Notes: generated by a model from the sequence alone, not told the origin. A stretch of 64,000 bases of DNA from Luteibacter sp. Sphag1AF (GCF_014192715.1 NZ_JACHYH010000003.1:186001-250000); one strand, 5' to 3'; positions 37,430-46,623 are shown, numbered from the stretch's first letter. Numbers and translations: made by a program.

Positions 37430-39469
37430 GTGTCTCACGTCACGGAACACATCCGCAGCCTCGCGCTCGCCGGCCATGCCGGCGCCGGAAAGACCACGCT
37501 TTTCGAAGCCCTGCTTCACGCCGGTGGCGCCATCTCCGCCAAAGGCTCAGTGGAACGAGGAAGCACACTGTCCGACACCGATCCACAGGAAAAAGCACGC
37601 GGACACTCCATTGATTCGGCCATCGCGTCCATCGAACACGACGGCTATCGCATCCACCTGATCGACACACCCGGATACGCAGATTTCCGCGGCCAGGCAT
37701 TCGCCGCACTGACGGCCGTGGACACCGTCGCCATCGTGGTCAATGCAGCGCACGGCGTGGAGCACGGCACACGAACCATCATGCAGCACGCGCGCGAACG
37801 CGGCCTCGCGTGCCTCATCATCATCAATCGCATCGACGCCGCACCTGCCACGCTGGCCGATGTGGTGCTCGCGCTTCGCGAAGAATTCGGATCAGCCTGC
37901 CTGCCCGTGAACCTGCCTGCGTCGCGTGGCCAGGTTGTGCGCGATGCGCTGATGCAATCCAGTGGCGACAGCGACTTCTCCTCACCGGGAGAAGCCCATC
38001 AGCACATCATTGACCAGGTGGTGGAAATCGACGATGAGGTGATGGAGCACTTTCTCGAAGGCGGCGAAAACGTATTGCGTGCGGACGAGTTTCACGATGC
38101 CATGGAACACTGCCTTCGCGATGGCCACCTCATCCCCATCTGCTTCACAAGCGCCCGTGACGGCATCGGCGTCCCGGAACTTCTGCAATTGATTGAGCGC
38201 ATGCTGCCTTGCCCGGCCGAGGTCAACCCACCACCATTCCGCGATGAAGCCGGTGCCGCAGTCGAAGTCAGCGCGGATCCTGATCGACATGTCATTGCCG
38301 ACGTCTTCAAGATCATCAACGATCCGTTTGTCGGAAAACTTGGCGTGTTCCGCGTGTGGCAGGGAACCGTGCGCAAGGATGCCCAGCTTGTGGTGGACGA
38401 CGGACGCAAGCCGTTTCGCGTGGCGCACCTCTTCCGCCTGCAAGGCAAGGAACACATTGAAATTGACGCGGCGCTGCCGGGCGATCTTGCGGCGGTAGCC
38501 AAGATCGAGGATGTGCATTTCGACGCCATCCTGCATGACGCCGCAGACGGACGGCGCATACATCTGGAACCTGTCGCCTATCCGCAACCCATGTTCGGGC
38601 TGGCCGTGATCCCTGCACACAAAGGTCAGGAGCAGAAGCTGTCGCAGGCGCTGGCGCGGCTGGCCGAAGAAGATCCATGCTTCCGCGTGGAACACCACAA
38701 GGAACTCAACGAGACCGTGATTCGCGGCCTTTCCGACCTGCATCTGCGCCTGATGCTTGAACGCATGAAGACGCGCTACGACGTGGATGTGACCGCGCAC
38801 CCGCCGCGCATTGCCTATCGCGAAACCATAGGTGGAGCCGCCGAAGGCCACCACCGGCACAAGAAGCAGACCGGCGGCGCGGGACAGTTTGGTGAAGTGT
38901 TTCTGCGTGTGGAACCACTGTCACGCGGGGAGGGATTTCTGTTCGCCGACGAAACCAAAGGTGGCGTGATCCCCGGCCAGTTCATGCCAGCCATCGAAAA
39001 AGGGGTGCGTCAGGCATTGGACGGCGGCGCAGTGGCCGGCTTTCCTATCCAGGATATTCGCGTGGTGGTCTACGACGGAAAACATCACCCGGTCGATTCC
39101 AAGGAAGTGGCATTTGTGAGCGCCGGGCGGAAGGCATTTCTCGATGCCGTGGGCAAAGCGCACCCTCAGGTACTGGAACCGATCGTCGATCTCGAAGTGT
39201 CCATCCCGGAGCACAACGTGGGCGATGTCACCGGCGGTCTCGCGGCCAAGCGCGCGAAGATTCTCGGCACCGACGCACTGCGTGGCGGAGAAATCATCAT
39301 TCGCGCGGAAGTGCCATTGGCGGAACTGGATGACTACCCCATCGAACTGAAAGCGATGACCGGCGGTCAGGGGCGTTATTGCCTGGATTTCAGCCATTAC
39401 GAGCCCGTGCCGGTAGGCGTGCAACGCAAGTTGTGCGATGCATGGAAACCTCACGCAGAAGACGACTGA
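37430..39469 (+). CDS. Elongation factor G-like GTPase (EF-G2 type)
   Basis: 679 residues; all five EF-G domains can be followed. P-loop GHAGAGKT at residues about 15-22, G3 DTPGYADF, and G4 degenerate as NRID. The switch I region reads EKARGHSIDSAI instead of the canonical RGITI block of true EF-G. Domain IV/V blocks such as QTGGAGQFGEVFL and GDVTGGLAAKRAKILG follow. It is not in an str operon and is probably the accessory FusA2-type protein, whose role in translation is unclear. The GTG start has AGGAGG 9-11 nt upstream. Confidence 0.9.
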   Translation: MSHVTEHIRSLALAGHAGAGKTTLFEALLHAGGAISAKGSVERGSTLSDTDPQEKARGHSIDSAIASIEHDGYRIHLIDTPGYADFRGQAFAALTAVDTVAIVVNAAHGVEHGTRTIMQHARERGLACLIIINRIDAAPATLADVVLALREEFGSACLPVNLPASRGQVVRDALMQSSGDSDFSSPGEAHQHIIDQVVEIDDEVMEHFLEGGENVLRADEFHDAMEHCLRDGHLIPICFTSARDGIGVPELLQLIERMLPCPAEVNPPPFRDEAGAAVEVSADPDRHVIADVFKIINDPFVGKLGVFRVWQGTVRKDAQLVVDDGRKPFRVAHLFRLQGKEHIEIDAALPGDLAAVAKIEDVHFDAILHDAADGRRIHLEPVAYPQPMFGLAVIPAHKGQEQKLSQALARLAEEDPCFRVEHHKELNETVIRGLSDLHLRLMLERMKTRYDVDVTAHPPRIAYRETIGGAAEGHHRHKKQTGGAGQFGEVFLRVEPLSRGEGFLFADETKGGVIPGQFMPAIEKGVRQALDGGAVAGFPIQDIRVVVYDGKHHPVDSKEVAFVSAGRKAFLDAVGKAHPQVLEPIVDLEVSIPEHNVGDVTGGLAAKRAKILGTDALRGGEIIIRAEVPLAELDDYPIELKAMTGGQGRYCLDFSHYEPVPVGVQRKLCDAWKPHAEDD

Positions 39470-39478
39470 AGGCAACGA

Positions 39479-39550
39479 TGTGGGAGCGAGCCAGACTCGC
39501 GATGACGTTCGCCCGATGGCTCCGGAATCGCGGGCGGGCCCGCTCCCACA
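39479..39550. repeat. REP-like inverted repeat after the EF-G-like gene
   Basis: TGTGGGAGCG (39479-39488) and its exact reverse complement CGCTCCCACA (39541-39550) flank 52 bases rich in GCGA/TCGC words. The outer decamer recurs at 56659-56668, so it is dispersed. The structure resembles paired REP elements of Pseudomonas and Xanthomonadales. It sits between convergent genes and is followed by AAAAAGCGTTTT, so it may also terminate transcription. Confidence 0.7.
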
Positions 39551-39564
39551 AAAAGCGTTTTAAG

Positions 39565-40110
39565 TTACGCCGCCAGTCGTTTGATCAATGCCTTCGCAAA
39601 GGCCGGAATATCGTCCGGCTTGCGGCTGGTGATGAGGTTGCCATCCTCCACCACCTCGCGGTCTTCCCACGACGCGCCAGCGTTCTTCAGGTCATCTTTC
39701 AACGACGGCCAGGACGTCACCTTACGTCCCTTCACAAGGCCGGCAGTAATCAGGGTCCACGGACCATGACAGATCGCGGCAATGGGCTTGCCTGCATCGC
39801 CAAACGCCTTGATGAGACCGATGGCCCCGTCGTCAATGCGCAGCTTGTCCGGATTGATGACGCCACCGGGGAGGACCAGCGCGTCGTACTGGCTGGCCTC
39901 TGCCTTGCCCAGCGCGACGTCAACGGGCACTGACTGCCCCCAGTCCTTCTTGTCCCAGCCCTTGATGGCCTTCGCATCACCCGGTGAAATCACATCCACA
40001 CGGGCACCTGCCTCTTCCAGCAGGCGTTTGGGTTCCGTCAGTTCCGATTGTTCAAAGCCGTCGGTGGCCAGTACCGCAATGCGGCGTCCTTCCAGCGTCT
40101 TGTTCGCCAT
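39565..40110 (-). CDS. PfpI/DJ-1 family protein (YhbO-like)
   Basis: 181 residues, class I glutamine-amidotransferase fold. The nucleophile elbow is AAICHGPWTL with Cys114-His115; Glu20 in DGFEQSEL supplies the third family residue. Members of this branch have been described as proteases, chaperones or glyoxalase/deglycase-type stress proteins, and the activity is disputed. No signal peptide. It faces the EF-G-like gene and the REP-like repeat lies in between. Confidence 0.88.
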   Translation of the reverse strand: MANKTLEGRRIAVLATDGFEQSELTEPKRLLEEAGARVDVISPGDAKAIKGWDKKDWGQSVPVDVALGKAEASQYDALVLPGGVINPDKLRIDDGAIGLIKAFGDAGKPIAAICHGPWTLITAGLVKGRKVTSWPSLKDDLKNAGASWEDREVVEDGNLITSRKPDDIPAFAKALIKRLAA

Positions 40111-40204
40111 GGTTCGCTCCAGTGATGAAATGGAGCGACCACAGTGGCGGGCCGGGGATGAGGAACCCGTGCCCGTGGCGTCTTCATACCGTGAGGCAAC
40201 GCGC

Positions 40205-40690
40205 TCAGGCAGAGGTGGCCTTACGCTTGGGCTTGAGCATCGTGCCGATGCACTTGGGCGAGCCGCAACGGCAGGCCCACAGCTTTTTCAGGCGCGCAGT
40301 GCGCGGCATGTCCAGCACGATGCCGTAGTCGTAGGTCAGTTCGTCACCCGGCGCGATGTCGCGGATGGCTTCGATCAGCACGCGGTCCTTCTTCGACGGC
40401 TTGCCTTCGACCGCTTCCTCGATCATCGCCTGGCAGTTCGGATCACAGCTATGGTTGATCCAGCGCGCCGTGTTGCCGTGGCTGTTGCCGTCCACGATGA
40501 ATTTTTCGTTGAGCGTGAAGAGGAACGTATGGCCCGTTTCGCCGCCATCGCCGTAGCGCTTGTCGGCCTGGGCATGGGTGATCCGGTCGCCCTTGTACTC
40601 GATGATCTCGTCGCCAGCCTTGATGGGAGCGGTGGCGAAGACGCCGTTTCCGTGTATGGGCGAGCGTCGTGCGGCGATACGTCGGGACAT
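40205..40690 (-). CDS. SET-domain protein, putative protein-lysine methyltransferase
   Basis: 161 residues, essentially a bare SET domain. IHGNGVFAT starts it (about 12-20), WINHSCDPNC (77-86) is the pseudoknot SAM/substrate motif, GDELTYDYG (115-123) contains the catalytic tyrosine, and CRCGSPKC (140-147) resembles the post-SET zinc cysteines. This fold was long known from eukaryotic histone methyltransferases and is patchily present in bacteria. The target is unknown. It is single on its strand and divergent to the lipoprotein. Confidence 0.9.
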   Translation of the reverse strand: MSRRIAARRSPIHGNGVFATAPIKAGDEIIEYKGDRITHAQADKRYGDGGETGHTFLFTLNEKFIVDGNSHGNTARWINHSCDPNCQAMIEEAVEGKPSKKDRVLIEAIRDIAPGDELTYDYGIVLDMPRTARLKKLWACRCGSPKCIGTMLKPKRKATSA

Positions 40691-40778
40691 GATTTACCGG
40701 GAGTTTTCAGCAAGGTCGGGCGGTGATGATGCCTTCTCCCACTACGCTTGGGAACCTCAGAAGGCGATGCGTTTGAAA

Positions 40779-40802
40779 CGGCCCCCTCGCATCGGGGGGC
40801 CG
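40779..40802. other. GC-rich hairpin in the SET/lipoprotein intergenic region
   Basis: CGGCCCCC (40779-40786) pairs with GGGGGCCG (40795-40802) around an 8-base loop. It lies in the divergent gap, about 75 bases before the lipoprotein start, so it may form a 5' UTR structure. Confidence 0.5.
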
Positions 40803-40877
40803 CCTCATGCATCCTAGTATCGAACAGTCGTTTGAGCTGCCGCTGTCCCACGGTATACACAGGTCGGATCCAAGCCC

Positions 40878-41369
40878 ATGAAACGCACGCTTTCGCTACG
40901 TTGCGCGATCGTCGCGCTGATGCTGTTGGTCGGTGCCTGCGGCCCCGTGAAGAAAAGCGTCTTCCCGCCGTCGGTGACCCTCCAGGAAGTGAAGGCAGCC
41001 CCGGGCGGCGTCTGGCACGTGGTACTGCGCATCCGCAGCAACAGCTATGGCGGCATGTCTTTCTCCAGCTTCCAGGGCCAGCTGCGCGTCGGCGACCTGG
41101 GCGGCGTGCTGCTCGATCGCAAACTCGATCTGGACATTCCCTCATTTGCCGCCGATGTAGCAGACGTCGACATTCTTCCCACCCCGGAAATGTCCAGGGC
41201 ACTCGCTGCGCTGGCCGCGAAGGGAAGCTCCGGCGCCCTGCCCTATACGCTTTCCGGCAGCATCACCGGCCTTGCCGAACAGGAAAAGAAACCCCGCACC
41301 TTCGAAGTGCAGGGCAAGAACTGGCTTTCCCCGGTTCCCGGCATTCCCGACACCTATCGCTCGCCCTGA
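40878..41369 (+). CDS. Predicted lipoprotein of unknown function
   Basis: 163 residues. The signal sequence ends in a lipobox-like LVGAC with the cysteine at 21. The mature part is a small beta-rich domain around SVTLQEVKAAPGGVWHVVLRIRS-type strands, reminiscent of LEA-type-2-like periplasmic lipoproteins, but the similarity is only by impression. The next residue after the lipid cysteine is Gly, so outer-membrane sorting is likely if Lol rules apply. It is followed after 26 bases by the acyl-CoA dehydrogenase. Confidence 0.72.
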   Translation: MKRTLSLRCAIVALMLLVGACGPVKKSVFPPSVTLQEVKAAPGGVWHVVLRIRSNSYGGMSFSSFQGQLRVGDLGGVLLDRKLDLDIPSFAADVADVDILPTPEMSRALAALAAKGSSGALPYTLSGSITGLAEQEKKPRTFEVQGKNWLSPVPGIPDTYRSP

Positions 41370-41395
41370 CCGGCGCGCCTCTTTCAGGAACTCCC

Positions 41396-43171
41396 ATGAC
41401 AATTTACAAAGCTCCGCTCGCCGACATGCGCTTTGCGCTTTACAACGTGCTGAACGTGGAAAAAGTGCTGGCCGGTCTGGAAGGTGGCGCAGAGCACAAT
41501 CGTGAACTGATGGATGCCGTACTGGACGAAGCCGCCCGTTTCAACGAACAGGTGCTCGCTCCGCTCAACGCCACAGGCGACGAGGAAGGCTGCCACTTCG
41601 ACAAGGCCACGGCGTCGGTTACCACGCCGAAGGGCTTCAAGGAGGCCTATCGCCAGTATGCCGACGGCGGCTGGGCCGGCCTCACGGCCGCAGAGAAGTT
41701 TGGCGGCCAGGCATTGCCGCACGTGCTTGGCGCGCTGACCAAGGAAATGATCGACTCGGCCAACCTGGCCTGGGGCATCTACCCGCTGCTGTCGCAGGGC
41801 GCCACCGATGCACTGGAACATCATGGCGACGAGTGGCAGCAGGAAACCTTCCTGAAGCCGCTGGTCGAAGGCCGCTGGACGGGCACGATGTGCCTGACCG
41901 AACCCCAGGCCGGCTCGGACCTCGGCCTTCTGAAGACCCGCGCCGAACCCAACGGCGATGGCAGCTACAAGGTCAGCGGCACCAAGATCTTCATAAGCGC
42001 CGGCGACCACGATTTCGCAGAGAACATCGTGCACCTCGTGCTCGCCCGCCTGCCCGACGCGCCGGCTGGCAGCCGCGGCATTTCGATGCTGGTGGTGCCC
42101 AAGTTCAAGGTCAACAAGGACGGCTCGCTGGGCGAGCGCAACGCCGCGTACCCCGGCGCCATCGAACACAAGATGGGCATCAAGGGCTCAGCCACGTGCG
42201 TCATGAATTTCGATGAAGCCGAAGGCTGGCTGATCGGCCCTGCGCACAAGGGCCTGATGGCCATGTTCACCATGATGAACGCGGCGCGCCTGGCCGTGGG
42301 CATTCAGGGCGTGGCGGTCGCCGAGCGCGCACTGCAGAACAGCCTGAACTACGCGCGTGAACGCCTGCAGATGCGCGCCCTGTCCGGCCCGACGAATCCG
42401 GACAAGCCGGCCGATCCGCTCACCTCGCATCCGGATGTGCGTCGCATGCTGTTCACGCAGCGCGCCTTCGTGGAAGGCGGACGCCTGCTTGCCGCCTACG
42501 CCGCGCTGCAAAGCGATATCGAAGCGCGCGGCACCGACGAAGCGGAGCGCAAGAAGGCTGGCGAACTGCTGTCGTTCCTGATTCCCATCGCCAAGGGCCT
42601 GCTGACCGAAGCGGCGCAGGAATGTACGAAGGAAGCGCTGCAAATCTTCGGTGGCCACGGCTACATCGCCGAGCACGGCATGGAGCAGTTTGTACGCGAC
42701 GCACGCATCATCACGCTGTACGAAGGCACCACCGGCATCCAGGCGCTGGATCTGCTGGGCCGAAAGATCATGCAACTGCAGGGCGTGGGCCTGAAGCACT
42801 TCCTGGGCGAGATCTCCGCGTTCTGCCACGAACAGGCGAGCAACCCGGCACTGGAATCGTTCATCCGCCCGCTGGCCGTGGCTGCGAAGGAATGGGGTGA
42901 ACTCACCCAGTCGCTGGCCAGGCGCGGCACCGAAAACCCGGAAGAACTGGGCGCGGCTGCCGTCGATTACCTGTACTACTCCGGCTATGTGACTCTCGCC
43001 TATTTCTGGGCGCGCAGCGTGCTGGCAGCCTCCGCAGAGGGCGTTACCGCAGACGTCCTTACCGCCAAGCGCGATACCGCAACGTTCTACTTCACCCGCA
43101 TCCTGCCGCGCATGCACATGCACAAGGCGGCCATGGAAGCGGGCGTGGCGACGCTCCCGGCCGTCGTCTGA
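41396..43171 (+). CDS. Acyl-CoA dehydrogenase, large DmdC/FadE-type branch
   Basis: 591 residues, longer than the common 380-residue enzymes because of an added C-terminal domain. FAD-dependent alpha,beta-dehydrogenation of an acyl-CoA. CLTEPQAGSDLGLLKTRAE is the flavin/acyl-CoA motif, KIFISAGDHDFAENI follows, and QIFGGHGYIAEHGMEQFVRD with LYEGTTGIQALDL marks the later helical part and catalytic-glutamate region. This branch includes 3-(methylthio)propanoyl-CoA dehydrogenase and fatty-acyl enzymes; the chain specificity cannot be told. ATG 41396 with AGGAA upstream; a strong hairpin follows. Confidence 0.9.
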   Translation: MTIYKAPLADMRFALYNVLNVEKVLAGLEGGAEHNRELMDAVLDEAARFNEQVLAPLNATGDEEGCHFDKATASVTTPKGFKEAYRQYADGGWAGLTAAEKFGGQALPHVLGALTKEMIDSANLAWGIYPLLSQGATDALEHHGDEWQQETFLKPLVEGRWTGTMCLTEPQAGSDLGLLKTRAEPNGDGSYKVSGTKIFISAGDHDFAENIVHLVLARLPDAPAGSRGISMLVVPKFKVNKDGSLGERNAAYPGAIEHKMGIKGSATCVMNFDEAEGWLIGPAHKGLMAMFTMMNAARLAVGIQGVAVAERALQNSLNYARERLQMRALSGPTNPDKPADPLTSHPDVRRMLFTQRAFVEGGRLLAAYAALQSDIEARGTDEAERKKAGELLSFLIPIAKGLLTEAAQECTKEALQIFGGHGYIAEHGMEQFVRDARIITLYEGTTGIQALDLLGRKIMQLQGVGLKHFLGEISAFCHEQASNPALESFIRPLAVAAKEWGELTQSLARRGTENPEELGAAAVDYLYYSGYVTLAYFWARSVLAASAEGVTADVLTAKRDTATFYFTRILPRMHMHKAAMEAGVATLPAVV

Positions 43172-43177
43172 CCTGAC

Positions 43178-43209
43178 GTGCGGTGCGTCCTTCCAGGGAC
43201 GCACCGCAC
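43178..43209. terminator. Hairpin after the acyl-CoA dehydrogenase
   Basis: GTGCGGTGCGTCC (43178-43190) pairs perfectly over 13 bases with GGACGCACCGCAC (43197-43209) around a TTCCAG loop, 6 bases past the stop. There is no following T run, so it is a weak terminator by rule but a very stable stem. Confidence 0.55.
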
Positions 43210-43287
43210 ACGCGGGACTTTCCAGCGCCGGAGCGAAGGTGTAGAAACTGGCATTCCAGAGCTCTCCTCCACCACGGTATCCGTACG

Positions 43288-43764
43288 ATGAGCGATCTTG
43301 AGTACCCGGTTCGCCTCGCTGAAAGCGAGGACGATAACTTCATCCTCGACATGGTCCCGCGCTTCGTGAACTTCCCGCTGCCCGCGTGGCGGCGACGCAA
43401 TGAATGTATCGAGGGCATCAGCAAGGATTTGCTGCATCATCTGGATGACCAGCCGCCCAACAGCTTCCTGTTCGTGGCTGAAGATGAAGAAGGTCAACGT
43501 GTGGGCTTCATGCATCTGCAGAAGACCCAGGATTACTTCACCGGCAAGACCAACTGTCACATCTCTGACCTGGCCGTGGCCGAACGCCATGAAGGCAAAG
43601 GTGTGGGCAAATCGCTCATACGCCACGCAGAACAGTGGGCGCGCGAGCACCACTGCCAACTGCTGACACTGGCTGTGTTTCCCGGCAACGAGCGTGCGCG
43701 CGCGATCTACGAGGAATCGGGCTTCGGCCTGGACCTGCTGCGCATGGCCAAGCCGCTGCGCTGA
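43288..43764 (+). CDS. GNAT-family N-acetyltransferase
   Basis: 158 residues. The acetyl-CoA pyrophosphate loop is visible in AVAERHEGKGVGKSLIRHAE (motif A, R-x-x-G-x-G type), followed by TLAVFPGNERARAIYEESGF (motif B), the usual GNAT ending. The acceptor is unknown. The ATG at 43288 fits the domain start; no strong Shine-Dalgarno is seen. It converges on the alpha/beta hydrolase with a 10-base gap. Confidence 0.88.
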   Translation: MSDLEYPVRLAESEDDNFILDMVPRFVNFPLPAWRRRNECIEGISKDLLHHLDDQPPNSFLFVAEDEEGQRVGFMHLQKTQDYFTGKTNCHISDLAVAERHEGKGVGKSLIRHAEQWAREHHCQLLTLAVFPGNERARAIYEESGFGLDLLRMAKPLR

Positions 43765-43774
43765 AGGGGCGTAT

Positions 43775-44590
43775 TCAATGGCTGAGGAAGGAACGAAGCA
43801 CGGCATTGAATGCCCCTGCGTGCGTCATGCTCATGCCGTGTGACGCACCTGCGATCGTCGCATGCTGCGCACAGGGCAGCCATTGCGCCAGCGTTGCCAC
43901 GTTGCGACGATAAACCGATGGACTCTTTTCACCATCGACCAGCAGCACAGGACACGACAGCGCCTGCGCATCCGCCTGCATCATCATGGGTAGCGGATCA
44001 TCCAGCTGCGGCCCCAGCGTGTGCGCGTTGTCGCGCGCCATGCGCCTGAACCATTCAGGACTGCGCTCCCATTGCGCAGGGCCGCTGACCGAGTTCACGA
44101 ACAGCGACAGACCCGCATCGACCTCTCCGCGCGCAATGAGGTCACGCGCTTCGCAGCGCACCCTCTGCGTGGCAGAAGTGGACCCTTCATCGCTGCCTTC
44201 ACCCTCGACCGCGCCGCCGGGATCGAGCAGCGTGACGCTGGCAAATGCCGCCGGGTCGCGCAGCACGGCCTGAAACGCGACACTGGCACCACGCGAATGC
44301 CCCACCAGATGCACCCGTTCGTGCCGCAGTTTTCGACAGAAAGAAACGACATCGTCCGCATGTTGCGACCAGCGGAAGGGAAAGCGATCTGCCGATGGCA
44401 GGCGCGGGAAATAATGGGACAGGCTAGGCGCAAGAATGCTCCAGCCGTCGGCAAGCGCATCGAGCTGCGGCGTCCAGTAACGATAATCACAAAGCGAGCC
44501 GTGGATAAACACAACGGCCGGACCACTGCCCGCGTCGACATACGCCATGCCATGGTCGTTGCCGATGAGCTTCAGCTTGGGGCGATTCAA
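43775..44590 (-). CDS. Alpha/beta hydrolase
   Basis: 271 residues, cytoplasmic. VVFIHGSLCDYRYW gives the oxyanion HG motif, HLVGHSRGASVAF the nucleophile serine, LLVDGEKSP the acid strand and GASHGM the catalytic histidine. This is the single-domain esterase/lactonase type; the substrate is not readable. The DNA 3' of the gene overlaps nothing. It is a single gene between the GNAT and the secreted unknown, both transcribed so that no operon is obvious. Confidence 0.88.
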   Translation of the reverse strand: MNRPKLKLIGNDHGMAYVDAGSGPAVVFIHGSLCDYRYWTPQLDALADGWSILAPSLSHYFPRLPSADRFPFRWSQHADDVVSFCRKLRHERVHLVGHSRGASVAFQAVLRDPAAFASVTLLDPGGAVEGEGSDEGSTSATQRVRCEARDLIARGEVDAGLSLFVNSVSGPAQWERSPEWFRRMARDNAHTLGPQLDDPLPMMMQADAQALSCPVLLVDGEKSPSVYRRNVATLAQWLPCAQHATIAGASHGMSMTHAGAFNAVLRSFLSH

Positions 44591-44698
44591 GGGACGCAGA
44601 TGCCATGGCAGATGAGAACGGAGCCAAGCATAACGCCGTGATCGTGCAGGATCGAAGAACGGTCGCCGGCAAGCCAGCGACCGTTCCTCATCGGAGGA

Positions 44699-45205
44699 TT
44701 ACTCCAGGTCGCCGAGCATCGCGTCCATTTTGGGCGCGGCCAGCCAGCCGGCGATGTCCTTGCCCAGTGCATCTACCGTGCGGCCGAGGACCGAGCAGGT
44801 GCCCTTGTAGTTGCCAAACGCGCCGCCCATCGAATTGCGCTTGCCCTTGAAGCTGCCAATGACCTTGCCGTTCTCATACAGCTTGCCCTTCACGGTCACC
44901 GACTTGTGGTGACCCATGAACGCGTTGCCGTCAGCCGTGACGTTGGTGAATTCCATATCCAGGACGCGACCCTGCTGCCCCGTCTGTACGGCGGGAGCAA
45001 AGTTGATCGTCGTGCCGGTTTCTTTCGCGTACTGCGCGATGAAGTCCGGCAGTTGTTCGTCCAGCTTGCATTCCTTGCGCACGGAGCCGGGAACGTCTGC
45101 ATCTTCGTTGTACACGGCCGGACGCTGCACCGTCACCGAATCGGCCGCGAACGCGGACGGCGCCATGGCCAGCAGGGCCAGTGCCACAAAACTCAACTTA
45201 CCCAC
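44699..45205 (-). CDS. Secreted protein of unknown function
   Basis: 168 residues; a clear Sec signal peptide (LSFVALALLAMAPSAFA), mature chain about 148 residues beginning ADSVTVQRP. The GTG start at 45205 has AAGGAG 6 nt upstream and is preferred to the upstream ATG at 45337. Contains two cysteines in the mature chain (RKECKLDEQ and GTCSVLG), probably a disulfide. It looks like a small beta-rich periplasmic protein; no named family was recognised. Confidence 0.75.
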   Translation of the reverse strand: MGKLSFVALALLAMAPSAFAADSVTVQRPAVYNEDADVPGSVRKECKLDEQLPDFIAQYAKETGTTINFAPAVQTGQQGRVLDMEFTNVTADGNAFMGHHKSVTVKGKLYENGKVIGSFKGKRNSMGGAFGNYKGTCSVLGRTVDALGKDIAGWLAAPKMDAMLGDLE

Positions 45206-45591
45206 ATTTCTCTCCTTCAGAAAACCTGTGACGCCACGCGTCAATTCATGCATCCACCCGAACCCGTGCCTTCCGCTTGCCGGAAGACGTACCAGGAAAC
45301 AAGCGCTCACCCCTGTCATGGTCGATACGAAAGGCATTCGTTCGACGACAGGCGATATTGTCGGGGAGGCGTGGGAAAGCCGTCTGTAGGGTAACGCCTA
45401 CAAATGACCGTCGCGCGAACGGGATCGCGCGATGGGAAGCTGCGGAGCGGGCGGGGACACTGGCCCAAAAAAGAAATGCCCCCGGGATCTCCCCCGAGGG
45501 CATTTCACTTGCCAGCATTTCAGCGACTACGTGTCAGAGACGTTTTGACACAGGCGTCGAAAGCGGCTTTTCCCTCAACCCGAGCAGCCGA
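45206..45591. other. Intergenic region between the secreted unknown and sapC
   Basis: 386 bases. It holds a 6-bp inverted repeat TGTAGG (45385-45390)/CCTACA (45397-45402) and the sapC terminator (45467-45506). No convincing gene; short open frames lack ribosome binding sites. Confidence 0.5.
45467..45506 (-). terminator. Intrinsic terminator of the sapC gene
   Basis: On the minus strand GAAATGCCC (45506-45498) pairs over nine bases with GGGCATTTC (45481-45473), followed by six T (45472-45467). An inner GGG/CCC pair lengthens the stem. It starts 86 bases downstream of the sapC stop. Confidence 0.85.
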
Positions 45592-46347
45592 TCAGGCCTG
45601 CGCGGTTTCCTCCGAGCGCTCGCGCACATCGAGACGTTCCGCCATGCGGTCGATGTTGGCCAGCGAAATGAGGTGGGCGTAGATCCAGCCGAACGCGCCT
45701 TCCTTCAGGAACTCGTGGGCAACCTTCTCGTCGAGCTGACGCAGCTTTTCTTCGTTGATCACGAAGAGGCCGTTGAGGTTGATGCCCTTGCCGTCCTTCT
45801 GCAGGGTGATGGTGCGCGGCTCAAGCAGGTTGTGCTCGCGCAGCTTGCCCATGAACCACTGCGTGCGTGCCACGTGATCCTGGAACTCGCCCAGGAAGGT
45901 CACGGCGTTGGTCAGCACGGCGGCATCGGTACCGTCTTCGTTGAACAGGCGCTCACCCTCGGTCTGGTTGAAGCCTTCGTAGGCCTCGTCCAGGAACACG
46001 GTGAAGTCGTCGCCCTCGGAACCTGCCGGCTTCTCAGCCAGCACGAACGGATAGCGGCGGACGAAAGCCGGGATGTAGATGCCCGTTTCCCAGAAGCCGT
46101 TGGCACCGACCAGCAGGTTTTCACCCTGGCGCAGACCAATGAGGGCCATCGGGCCGGCTTCTTCGATGCTGTTGCCAGCGAAGAGGATCGGGAAGTCGCG
46201 GGCAGCCGGAGCGAACTCGACGCCGGTCAACGGCACGGAGTGAACCTTCTCGGCGAAACGGACGTTGTTCACGGCCTTCAGGCGAAGGTCGCGATGGGTC
46301 GTACGGTTAAGAGGAACCGGACGCTCGTAGAAAAGCACTTCTGCCAC
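45592..46347 (-). CDS. SapC family protein
   Basis: 251 residues. SapC-family proteins (from the Campylobacter S-layer-associated sapC, not the Sap peptide transporter) are widespread in Proteobacteria with unknown biochemical role. Recognised by FYERPVPLNRTTHRDLRLK near the start, PILFAGNSIEEAGPMALIGL, and YIPAFVRRYPFVLAE. GTG start at 46347 with GAGGG about 7 nt upstream. No signal peptide. It is followed by a good intrinsic terminator. Confidence 0.85.
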   Translation of the reverse strand: MAEVLFYERPVPLNRTTHRDLRLKAVNNVRFAEKVHSVPLTGVEFAPAARDFPILFAGNSIEEAGPMALIGLRQGENLLVGANGFWETGIYIPAFVRRYPFVLAEKPAGSEGDDFTVFLDEAYEGFNQTEGERLFNEDGTDAAVLTNAVTFLGEFQDHVARTQWFMGKLREHNLLEPRTITLQKDGKGINLNGLFVINEEKLRQLDEKVAHEFLKEGAFGWIYAHLISLANIDRMAERLDVRERSEETAQA

Positions 46348-46623
46348 GTTGTAACCCTCGGGCCCGCCGCGCCTGGGAAGCCACCCCGGCCCCCCTTCCA
46401 AACCCGGCCGGGCTTAGCTAATCGAATGCCCACTATATCAGCGGGAGAGCCCTCGAACAGCCCCGCAAGATACGTACCGGGATGACTGCGAAACGTAGCA
46501 AAAGTGGGCTATGCTCGGGCCGTCGACTGCGCTTTTGCACGGTTCGACCGGGGTTTTGCCCCGGTTCGCACGGAGTTCGCTTTGCTGGAACGCTCTTTCG
46601 CTGATACGAAGGACGAGACACAG

